DNA of 36,418 nt from JBMNRY01 sp050944915 (lineage in GTDB: Bacteria > Bacillota > Limnochordia > JAAZLZ01): NCBI GenBank assembly GCA_050944915.1, contig JBMNRY010000004.1:1-36418 (forward strand), read 5' to 3'. The translations under genes were made by a program, and so were the position numbers. Below, piece after piece: positions 23,698 through 31,068 of this stretch (position 1 is its first letter; every line of letters starts with the position of its first letter). The notes under the pieces were generated by a model. It made no database searches. It saw nothing but the letters and a program-made list of their open reading frames with translations, and was not told where the DNA came from.

Positions 23698-24501
23698 TCA
23701 CTTAATAAGTATATAAGAAAAGATGATGAATGCCAAACCGATGGACCACTGGGCGGCCTCTTTTCCGTTAAAGGGCCGTTGGCCGTATACGGGAGGGCTG
23801 GGGGATAAATCACCGCCCCAAATCCGGCGCAGATAAAAGCCAAAGCCCATCAAAAGAAGGCTGCCCCATTGGGCCAGGCTCAAGGGTCCCAAGAGCTTCC
23901 CGTAGCGGGTGAACTCGATGGCAAAGCGGCTTCCTCCGTAGAGGATCAGGTATAGACTAAACAGTTCCCCCCGGAAGGCGGCCCGAGGCCGCCACTTCCA
24001 GAGGATAATGAATAACAAATAATTAGCTATACTGGCGTAGAGCCCCTGGGGATGGACTAGGATCCCGTTGAGGGAGAGCCCCCAAGGCCAATAGGTCGGT
24101 TTGCCGATCACATTACATCCCAACCGGGCGATGGTATAGCCTAAGGCCAATCCCGGCGCGGCGGCATCGGCCAAATCTGGGAAATACCAACCCCGGGCTG
24201 TAGCTAAAACCCAAGCCACAGCCCCTCCCACGGCCAAACCCCCGTGGTAGGAAAGACCGCCGGCGGTCAGAAGCAAGATTTCCCCCGGCACGTCCTTGTA
24301 GTAGTCCCAGTTGGCCAGGACGTACAAGAACCGACCACCGACTAGGGCGGCGAGCATGACCCATAGGGCCACATCGACCACTTCCCCTTCCCGCAGGCCC
24401 CGCCGGCGGGCTTCACCGGTAGTCAACAACAGACCGAGGGCAAAACCTAAAGCTAGTGTTACCCCGAAGGGATGGATACTGAAGGGCAAGACTCTCCCCA
24501 T
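23698..24501 (-). CDS. Lgt-like prolipoprotein diacylglyceryl transferase, atypical
   Basis: This is a 267-residue polytopic protein when started at ATG 24501 (GGAG seven bases upstream, two bases after the preceding stop). It resembles Lgt, which moves diacylglycerol from phosphatidylglycerol to lipoprotein lipobox cysteines. The YHGG motif with His86 and the RFAIEFTR segment are present. The Lgt signature is altered: canonical GRIGNFINGE-type sequence reads ARLGCNVIGKPTYWPWG (125-141), so the Asn and Glu important in E. coli are Cys and Lys by simple alignment. It may be a divergent active Lgt or a paralogue. It is the last gene of the hydro-lyase/Icd operon. Confidence 0.75.
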   Translation of the reverse strand: MGRVLPFSIHPFGVTLALGFALGLLLTTGEARRRGLREGEVVDVALWVMLAALVGGRFLYVLANWDYYKDVPGEILLLTAGGLSYHGGLAVGGAVAWVLATARGWYFPDLADAAAPGLALGYTIARLGCNVIGKPTYWPWGLSLNGILVHPQGLYASIANYLLFIILWKWRPRAAFRGELFSLYLILYGGSRFAIEFTRYGKLLGPLSLAQWGSLLLMGFGFYLRRIWGGDLSPSPPVYGQRPFNGKEAAQWSIGLAFIIFSYILIK

Positions 24502-24502
24502 C

Positions 24503-25576
24503 TTACCTCTCCATAGCGTTGATGATGGCATCGGCCATCTGGCTGGTACCTACTGCCGTCGGATCATCCCGGTGGGTTTTCAAGTCATAGGTCACATCTT
24601 TCCCCTCGGCGATGACCTGGGCCACCGCCCGTTCCAACCGGTCGGCCGCCTCCTTCTCCCCTAGATGGTGGAGCATCATGACTCCCGAGAGGATGAGGGC
24701 CACTGGATTAGCCTTATTCAATCCCTTATATTTAGGAGCCGAACCGTGGGTCGGTTCAAAAACAGCGACCTCAGCGCCGATATTGGCTCCCGGAGCTAAA
24801 CCTAGGCCGCCGATGAGACCGGCACAAACATCGGAGACGATATCACCATAAAGGTTAGGCATGACTAGCACATCGAAGGTTTCCGGCCTTTGGACCAGCT
24901 GCATACAAATGGCATCGACTAAGACTTCATCGTATTCGATCTGGCCTTCGTATTTAGCCGCGACTTCCCGGGCCACCCGGTAGAACAAACCATCGGTATA
25001 TTTCATAATGTTGGCCTTACAGACTGCAGTGACCTTTTTCCTGTTGTGGGCTAAGGCATACTGGAAGGCATACTCCACGATCCGCCGACTGGCGGAGATG
25101 GAAATGGGTTTAATGGAGATGGCGGCATCTTCGTTAATCCGGTCGGGAGCTAAGGCCCGAATCTGGGCTGCCTCCGGTGAGCCCACATCGAATTCCACCC
25201 CGGCGTATAAATCCTCGGTGTTTTCCCTGACGACCACCACATCGACCTGGTCGTACTTGGAGCGGACTCCGGGATAATATTTACAAGGGCGGACACAGGC
25301 GTATAGATCTAAGGACTGGCGTAAAGCCACATTCACACTGCGAAAACCGGTCCCGATAGGGGTGGTGATGGGACCCTTGATAGCCACCTTATTCCTCCGA
25401 ATGGATTCTAGGACATGGTCGGGCAAAGGTGTCCCGTACTTGTCCATCACATCAGCCCCGGCCTCCTGGATATCCCATTGGATGTTTACTCCCGTAGCAT
25501 CGATACAACGCCGGGCTGCTTCGGAGATTTCAGGACCGATCCCATCCCCTGGGATCATGGTAATACGATAGCTCAT
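24503..25576 (-). CDS. icd: Isocitrate dehydrogenase (Icd-like), probably NADP-linked
   Basis: The 357-residue protein belongs to the isocitrate/isopropylmalate dehydrogenase family. The substrate loop RSVNVALRQSLDLYACVRP (79-97) closely follows E. coli Icd and has the Ser80/Asn82 pair that contacts isocitrate, not the isopropylmalate pattern. Metal aspartates D245 and D249 lie in NLYGDIVSDV. K282-Y283 in HGSAPKYKG match the NADP-preferring Lys-Tyr pair of E. coli Icd; NAD enzymes usually have Asp-Ile. It lacks the extra segments of the 416-residue E. coli enzyme. Homoisocitrate dehydrogenase is a less likely alternative. The start overlaps the preceding stop by four bases (ATGA). Confidence 0.82.
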   Translation of the reverse strand: MSYRITMIPGDGIGPEISEAARRCIDATGVNIQWDIQEAGADVMDKYGTPLPDHVLESIRRNKVAIKGPITTPIGTGFRSVNVALRQSLDLYACVRPCKYYPGVRSKYDQVDVVVVRENTEDLYAGVEFDVGSPEAAQIRALAPDRINEDAAISIKPISISASRRIVEYAFQYALAHNRKKVTAVCKANIMKYTDGLFYRVAREVAAKYEGQIEYDEVLVDAICMQLVQRPETFDVLVMPNLYGDIVSDVCAGLIGGLGLAPGANIGAEVAVFEPTHGSAPKYKGLNKANPVALILSGVMMLHHLGEKEAADRLERAVAQVIAEGKDVTYDLKTHRDDPTAVGTSQMADAIINAMER

Positions 25577-26088
25577 GCAGAACCCTCCCCATCTAGGCGT
25601 AGATCACCATGTTTAGCCACATGGGCCGCTAAACCACCGTCGTTAAGGATGCGAAGCATCACATCGGGCAGTGGTGTAAAGCGAAGTTCCACACCGGTGG
25701 TCAAATTCTTAACAATACCCCCGGCCAAATCTACTTCCAACTCATCGCCGGCGTTGATCTGATCTGTATCACAAATGAGGACCGGCAGTCCCACGTTGAT
25801 GGCGTTGCGGAAGAAAATCCGGGCGAAGGATTTGGCTAAAACGGCGCTGACACCGGCCAACTTAATGATGGTCGGTGCGTGTTCCCGACTGGAACCTAAG
25901 CCGAAGTTGTTGCCGCCGACGACAAAATCCCCCTTCTGCACCGCCGAGGCGAAGTTGGGATCGGCATCTTCCAAAACGTGCTTAGCCAGCTCCGGCAAGT
26001 TGGAACGTAGGTGGAACAACCGACCGGGTGCGATATGGTCCGTAGAGATATTATCACCGAATTTCCATGATTTTCCCCTTAAGATCAT
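25573..26088 (-). CDS. Small subunit of a two-part aconitase / LeuD-type hydro-lyase
   Basis: This 171-residue protein has the swivelling-domain fold of LeuD and of aconitase domain 4. GLGSSREHAP (about 69-78) is the standard substrate-binding loop. Near the start it reads GDNISTDHIAPGRL; the TDHI-x-P form is typical of aconitases, while LeuD proteins usually have TDVIIP or TDAIIP. Citrate/isocitrate is therefore a better guess than isopropylmalate, and the next gene is icd. The ATG at 26088 has GAGGT six bases upstream and overlaps the large subunit's stop by four bases. Confidence 0.8.
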   Translation of the reverse strand: MILRGKSWKFGDNISTDHIAPGRLFHLRSNLPELAKHVLEDADPNFASAVQKGDFVVGGNNFGLGSSREHAPTIIKLAGVSAVLAKSFARIFFRNAINVGLPVLICDTDQINAGDELEVDLAGGIVKNLTTGVELRFTPLPDVMLRILNDGGLAAHVAKHGDLRLDGEGSA

Positions 26089-27341
26089 GCCCACACCTCC
26101 CGTGGATCGGCAAGGACGCCCTGCAAGGAACTGGCGGCCGCGACGGCCGGCGAGGCCAAGTAGATTTCTCCTTCGGGGTTACCTAACCGACCTTTAAAGT
26201 TGCGGTTGGAAGTATTCAGGGAGACTTCCCCATCACCTAGGATACCTTCATGGACACCGACACAAGGTCCGCATCCTGGGGCTAAGATTGTCGCCCCCGC
26301 GGCGACCAGAGTCCTGATGTAGCCGGCATCTAAAGCTTCCAGGAAAACCTTGCGGGAAGCAGGGACGACGATCAACCGGACATCGGGGTGGATTTGACGA
26401 TCCTTTAGGATCCTGGCCGCGATGGCCAAATCCTCCACCCGACCGTTGGTACAAGAGCCGAGGAAAACCTGGTCAATTTTCCGTCCCTTAACTTGGCTGA
26501 TGGGGTAGGTATTATCTACCGTATGGGGGGCGGCCACCATGGGCTCTAAATCGGTGACATCGATTTCGATGACCCGCTCGTAGACAGCATCGGCATCGGG
26601 AGCCAATGGTTTCCACTGCTCACCTCGCCCCATCTGTTCCAGATACTCCTTGGTCACCCCATCGGAGGGGATCAAACCGACCTTGGCCCCTGCTTCTACC
26701 GCCATATTGGCCAGGGTCAACCGATCGGTCATCGGCATCTTCTCGATGGTTTCGCCCACAAACTCCAAAGCTTTATAAGTCGCCCCATCGGCACCGATCT
26801 CTCCGATGAGATATAGAATCAAGTCTTTAGCGCCAACCCCCGGTTGGAAGGTCCCGCTGACCTTGATCTGGAAGGTCTCCGGCACCCGGAACCAGGTTTT
26901 TCCTAAGGCGATGCCCATGGCCACGTCGGTGGAGCCCATGCCGGTGGCAAAGGCAGCCAAGGCACCGGCGGTCACCGTATGGGAATCGGCACCGATGACG
27001 ATATCCCCCGGGCCCGCGTATTCTTCAGCGATGATTTGGTGACAAACACCAGCTCCCACATCGGAGAGCTGACTGCCCGTCTCCCGGGCAAACTCCCGCA
27101 AGAGCATATGGTCATTAGACAACTCTTTGCGGGGACTAGGAGCAGCATGATCGATGAACAAGACGGTCCTTTCCGGATTGGCGGCCCGGACCATATTTAA
27201 TTTTTGCAATTGGCGCACCGCCAAAGGTCCGGTGCCATCCTGGGTGAGGGCCACATCCACAGGACAGACGATAAGCTCGTCCGCCCGGACGGGCCGGCCG
27301 ACCCGTTGGCTTAAAATCTTCTCTGCCAAAGTTTGGCCCAT
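26085..27341 (-). CDS. Large subunit of a two-part aconitase / LeuC-type hydro-lyase, [4Fe-4S]
   Basis: This 418-residue protein has the three cluster cysteines at 297 (GSCTNGR), 357 and 360 (PGCGPC) and the IGADSHTVTAGAL signature (116-128). Its length fits the short LeuC/homoaconitase class, not the 850-residue AcnA. By itself it could act on isopropylmalate, homocitrate, dimethylmalate or citrate. The aconitase-like small subunit and the coupled icd favour citrate to isocitrate; no leuA, leuB or ilv genes are nearby. ATG with GAGGTG seven bases upstream. First gene of a coupled operon with the small subunit, icd and an lgt-like gene. Confidence 0.85.
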   Translation of the reverse strand: MGQTLAEKILSQRVGRPVRADELIVCPVDVALTQDGTGPLAVRQLQKLNMVRAANPERTVLFIDHAAPSPRKELSNDHMLLREFARETGSQLSDVGAGVCHQIIAEEYAGPGDIVIGADSHTVTAGALAAFATGMGSTDVAMGIALGKTWFRVPETFQIKVSGTFQPGVGAKDLILYLIGEIGADGATYKALEFVGETIEKMPMTDRLTLANMAVEAGAKVGLIPSDGVTKEYLEQMGRGEQWKPLAPDADAVYERVIEIDVTDLEPMVAAPHTVDNTYPISQVKGRKIDQVFLGSCTNGRVEDLAIAARILKDRQIHPDVRLIVVPASRKVFLEALDAGYIRTLVAAGATILAPGCGPCVGVHEGILGDGEVSLNTSNRNFKGRLGNPEGEIYLASPAVAAASSLQGVLADPREVWA

Positions 27342-27472
27342 CTATCGACACCTCGTTTCTTTAGAAGACAATAATAGTTGACAGAACAATATTCGGCATC
27401 CACATCGGTTTTTCCCCCTGGGTTTTTCCCCTTGGTGGAAAATGATATAATATCTTCAAAGGAGGGAGGATT
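27342..27472. other. Divergent intergenic region between the hydro-lyase operon and the FUN14 gene
   Basis: The 131 bases separate a leftward operon from the rightward FUN14-MFS pair. Rightward, an extended -10 is clear (see the separate entry). Leftward, TATTAT near 27370 is a possible -10 but I see no convincing -35. No small ORF is supported. Confidence 0.5.
27443..27454 (+). promoter_or_regulatory. Extended -10 promoter of the FUN14-MFS pair
   Basis: TG-A-TATAAT (27443-27451) is a perfect extended -10 on the + strand. It lies in the short palindrome GATATAATATC (27444-27454), so a repressor could sit directly on it. The -35 region is poor. The RNA would begin near 27458, just before GGAGGGAGG. 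Confidence 0.65.
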
Positions 27473-27790
27473 ATGCAGAATATCGACCTACCCTTATTAG
27501 CTGGACAAGCTGGGCTGGGGGCCGTCTTAGGGGTAGCCGTAGGCTACACGACGAAAAAGGCCCTTAAATTGAGCCTCATCCTCATCGCCCTCGCCCTCGT
27601 TGCCGCCCTCATCCTTAATGAACGGGGTTTCATCACCATCCATTGGGAAACCCTAGAACAAATGTATAATCAACACATCCAGGGCAAAGCCGACTCCTGG
27701 ACAAAGGAACTGATCCACTGGTTCAGCAGCAGCATCGCCGTAGCCGGCAGCTTCGCCGGCGGTTTTTTCATCGGTTTCCGTTATGGTTGA
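27473..27790 (+). CDS. FUN14-family small membrane protein
   Basis: This 105-residue protein matches the FUN14 (PF04930-type) layout: Gly-rich AGLGAVLGVAVGYTTKKALK (14-33), a hydrophobic helix (about 34-46), a central ITIHWETLEQMY segment, and a terminal Gly-rich helix GSFAGGFFIGFRYG. Eukaryotic FUNDC1 acts at mitochondria; the bacterial role is unknown. GGAGGGAGG precedes the ATG. It is one of only two rightward genes and is followed after 84 bases by an MFS transporter, probably on the same transcript. Confidence 0.8.
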   Translation: MQNIDLPLLAGQAGLGAVLGVAVGYTTKKALKLSLILIALALVAALILNERGFITIHWETLEQMYNQHIQGKADSWTKELIHWFSSSIAVAGSFAGGFFIGFRYG

Positions 27791-27874
27791 TCCTCCCTGG
27801 GAGATCCACATCGTTGGCTCTCCCCGTGACAGCAATAAAACCTGAACAATTCCAATTAACCAGGAGGTTTATCC

Positions 27875-29071
27875 ATGAAGGATCCATCGCCCTGGAAAGC
27901 TTTAGCCCACGTCTATATCTCCATGCTGGCCTTCGCCTTAACCTTCCAAGCCATCCCACCCCTGCTGAGCTTCATCATCCCCTCCTTGGGCATTTCCAGC
28001 ACCCAAGCCGGTGCTTTAATGAGCTTTTTTGCCCTCCCAGGGATCCTCATTTCCATCCCCGGCGGTATCTTAACCGATATCTACGGTCCCCGACCGGTGG
28101 GGATCGTCGCGTTGATCCTAGCCTTAATCGGCTCGATACTGGTGGCCCTGGGCAACAGTTTCTCCCTCCTGGCCATGGGCCGCATCATCGCTGGGATCGG
28201 CAGTTTAACCATCGCCATCATCGCTCCCCAGACTATTTCCCGTTGGGTTGCCCCCCAGGATTTAGGCAAAGCCATGGGGATCTTCAATACGGCCATGCCC
28301 GTAGGCACCATCGTCACCTTAAATGTCTTCGGCCGTCTAGCCCTCGCTTGGAACTGGCGAATCCCGATCCTCTTGACGGTCCTCTACACCCTCTTCGTCC
28401 TGGCCCTATTCTACTTCCAGCACCCCGGTTTGCCCCAGGGAGAAGAACCGAAGGGAGAAAGACGGGCCTTAGGCCCAAAACTAGCCCAGATTGGCCATAC
28501 GGGATGGCCCATTTGGTTGGTGGCCTTTATCTGGATGATGTATAACGCCGCGGCCATTTCTTATTTGACCTTCGCCGCTGAACACTACATAGCCGCAGGT
28601 TTTAACGTGGCCTTTGCCGGTTTTCTCACCAGCCTCTTCATGATGGGCTCGCTGGTCTTTAGCCCCTTAGTCGGCTATCTGACCGACAAAATAGGTCGCG
28701 GGGAATATTTCATCATCGGCGCTGCGACCATCTTGGCGGTCCTGCTCTTCCTAGTCCCCCGCACCGCCTTAAATCCCATGCTCCTGGGGACGGTCATCGG
28801 TCTGGTGGCCGCCTTCATCCCCGCCCCGGTCTTTTCCCTGGTCTCCCGCTGTTTGCCCCCCGCCCAAGCGGGCTTGGGCTACGGCATCTTATCGACCTGT
28901 TTAAACGTGGGGGTCCTTCTAGGACCATTATTAGTCGGCCTCTCCTATGATCGAAGGGGAGACTATCTGATGGGCTTCAGCCTCATGGCCCTCTTCGCCC
29001 TAGCTGCTGGAGCTATAGCCCTGCTTCTCTTGTTTGTCCAGGGGAAAGAATCCTCCCCCTCATCGACCTAA
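27875..29071 (+). CDS. Major facilitator superfamily transporter
   Basis: The 398-residue protein has about 12 membrane segments in two halves. Motif A is recognisable after helix 2 as GGILTDIYGPRP and, in the second half, as GYLTDKIGRGEY. The ligand cannot be read from sequence; the pattern recalls cyanate/nitrate-type or small organic solute carriers only loosely. CAGGAGG lies seven bases before the ATG. Its last 12 bases overlap, tail to tail, the end of ligA on the other strand. Confidence 0.88.
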   Translation: MKDPSPWKALAHVYISMLAFALTFQAIPPLLSFIIPSLGISSTQAGALMSFFALPGILISIPGGILTDIYGPRPVGIVALILALIGSILVALGNSFSLLAMGRIIAGIGSLTIAIIAPQTISRWVAPQDLGKAMGIFNTAMPVGTIVTLNVFGRLALAWNWRIPILLTVLYTLFVLALFYFQHPGLPQGEEPKGERRALGPKLAQIGHTGWPIWLVAFIWMMYNAAAISYLTFAAEHYIAAGFNVAFAGFLTSLFMMGSLVFSPLVGYLTDKIGRGEYFIIGAATILAVLLFLVPRTALNPMLLGTVIGLVAAFIPAPVFSLVSRCLPPAQAGLGYGILSTCLNVGVLLGPLLVGLSYDRRGDYLMGFSLMALFALAAGAIALLLLFVQGKESSPSST

Positions 29072-31054
29072 GAGCTCTAGGAAGGCCCCTTCATCGATGA
29101 TGGTAATGCCCAACTCTTGGGCTTTGGTTAGCTTGCTACCGGGATCGTCTCCGACCACCACATAATCGGTTTTCCTGCTCACGCTGCCGGTGACCTTCCC
29201 GCCCCGGGCGTTGATCGCCTCCGTCGCTTCCCGGCGGCTCATCCCCTCCAGGGTGCCCGTCAAGACAAAGGTCTTTCCTTGGAGGGAGCCCTCCGTTCTT
29301 CCTACCTGCTCTTCACCCCGAAGATTAAGGCCTAAACGTGCCAAACGGTCCACCAGCTCCATGTTATGCTCCTCAGCAGCAAAATCTTTGATGCTGGCAG
29401 CGATTTTATCCCCGATGGAAGGCACTTGGACCAACTCCTCGGCCGATGCCGCCAATAAGGTGGGCACATCGGGGAAATGGGTCATCAATTCCCGGGCCAC
29501 CTCTGAGCCCACATGGCGGATTCCCAGGGCGTAGAGGAGCCGATGGCCGGGCCGATCCTTGCTGGCGGCGATGGCCCCGAGCAACTTTGCGGCCGATTTG
29601 GGACCCACCCGATTCAAGGTAAGCAACTGCTCTTCTGTGACCGTATATAAATCCCCTGGGTCGGAGACATAGCCCTTATCGATCAGCTGACTAATCACCG
29701 CCGGCCCTAACCCTTCGATATCCATGGCCTCCCGGGAGGCGAAATGGATGAGCCGTTCCAAGACCTGGGCGGGACAGGCGGTATTGACACACCGCCGGAC
29801 CACCTCTTCGGGCAGCCGGAACACCCGTCCCCCGCAGGCGGGACAATGGGCAGGCATTTGGAAAGGTCTCTCCTGACCTGTCCTCTCGTTCGGTAAAACT
29901 TTAACGATTTCGGGGATGATATCCCCCGCCTTATGGATGACGACGGTATCACCGATGCGCACATCCTTTTGGGCCACGATATCTTCGTTATGGAGAGAAG
30001 CCCGGCTGACGGTAGACCCGTCCACCTCCACCGGCTCCAGAATGGCTAAGGGTGTCAAAGCCCCGGTCCGCCCCACCTGAACGATGATATCTAAGACCTT
30101 GGTGGTGGCCTCCTGGGGAGGAAATTTATAAGCTATGGCCCAACGGGGGCTTTTGGCCGTAGATCCCAGGATCTCCCGCTGGTCCAAGGCATCGACTTTG
30201 ATCACGATCCCATCGATATCGTAGGGCAGCTCACCCCGGGCAGCGGTCCAATGGCGGCAGTAGTCGATGACCTCATCGATATTCTGGCAAACCTTGATGT
30301 GGGGATTAACCCGCAGCCCCCACTGGGCCATCAACTCTAGGCTTTCCCTGTGGGTGGCCGGCCCCTCCCCTTCCAGGTAACCGAGGCCGTAGAGGAAAAT
30401 GTTTAAGTGGCGTCGGGCGGTCACCCGGGGATCCAGCTGGCGCAAAGAGCCGGCCGCGGCGTTGCGGGGATTGGCGAAGGGAGCTTCCCCTTGGGCCTGA
30501 CGCTCTTGGTTGATCCGCTGAAACTCCCGACGGTCTAAATAGACCTCCCCCCGTACTTCCACCGCGGAAGGTACGTTACCCCGAAGCTTTAAGGGGACCG
30601 AACGGATAGTCCGCAAGTTGGAAGTGATATCCTCACCCTGGGAGCCATCGCCCCTGGTGGCGCCCCAACGGAGACGGCCTTCCTCGTAAAGGAGGGAGAC
30701 GGCCAAACCGTCGATTTTCAACTCGGCTAGATAGGTAACATCATCGGTCCCTAGATTCCTTCGGATTCGGCCGTCCCAGGCCTTCAGTTCTTCATCATCA
30801 AAGGCGTTGGCTAAACTTAACAAGGGGACCCGGTGGGTGATGACACCGAAACCCTCACCGGGAGCTCCCCCTACCCGTTGGGTGGGGGAATCGGGGGTAA
30901 TTAAATGGGGATATTTTTCTTCCAGCTCCACCAATTCCCGGTACAAACGATCGTATTCAGCATCGGAGATGAGGGGAGCATCTAGGACGTGATAGTGATA
31001 ATCGTGTTGGCTGATGAGCTCCCGCAGCTCTTCAATCCTTTTCCCTTCCGACAT
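29060..31054 (-). CDS. ligA: NAD-dependent DNA ligase
   Basis: This 664-residue enzyme seals nicks using NAD. The adenylation motif KIDG has its lysine at about 113. An OB domain, a Cys4 zinc finger (CPACGG ... CVNTACPAQ, about 405-432), the helix-hairpin-helix domain and a C-terminal BRCT domain (GKTFVLTGTLEGMSR) follow in the standard order and length. It lies 14 bases after pcrA, a common pairing in Bacillota. Confidence 0.97.
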   Translation of the reverse strand: MSEGKRIEELRELISQHDYHYHVLDAPLISDAEYDRLYRELVELEEKYPHLITPDSPTQRVGGAPGEGFGVITHRVPLLSLANAFDDEELKAWDGRIRRNLGTDDVTYLAELKIDGLAVSLLYEEGRLRWGATRGDGSQGEDITSNLRTIRSVPLKLRGNVPSAVEVRGEVYLDRREFQRINQERQAQGEAPFANPRNAAAGSLRQLDPRVTARRHLNIFLYGLGYLEGEGPATHRESLELMAQWGLRVNPHIKVCQNIDEVIDYCRHWTAARGELPYDIDGIVIKVDALDQREILGSTAKSPRWAIAYKFPPQEATTKVLDIIVQVGRTGALTPLAILEPVEVDGSTVSRASLHNEDIVAQKDVRIGDTVVIHKAGDIIPEIVKVLPNERTGQERPFQMPAHCPACGGRVFRLPEEVVRRCVNTACPAQVLERLIHFASREAMDIEGLGPAVISQLIDKGYVSDPGDLYTVTEEQLLTLNRVGPKSAAKLLGAIAASKDRPGHRLLYALGIRHVGSEVARELMTHFPDVPTLLAASAEELVQVPSIGDKIAASIKDFAAEEHNMELVDRLARLGLNLRGEEQVGRTEGSLQGKTFVLTGTLEGMSRREATEAINARGGKVTGSVSRKTDYVVVGDDPGSKLTKAQELGITIIDEGAFLELLGR

Positions 31055-31068
31055 GACCCTATTCCCCC

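Noticed and set aside
24503..27341. leuC-leuD-leuB leucine operon
   Set aside because: The dehydrogenase has the Icd-type SVNVALRQ loop and the small subunit the aconitase-type TDHIAP; no other leucine or branched-chain genes are near.
27443..27457. Fur box over the FUN14 promoter
   Set aside because: Only about half of the TGATAATnATTATCA positions match; the palindrome is better explained as an AT-rich -10.
27787..28545. A 252-residue + strand reading frame overlapping the MFS gene
   Set aside because: It is a shifted-frame shadow, rich in His/Pro/Arg, with no SD and no family resemblance, while the MFS frame has 12 membrane segments and a strong SD.
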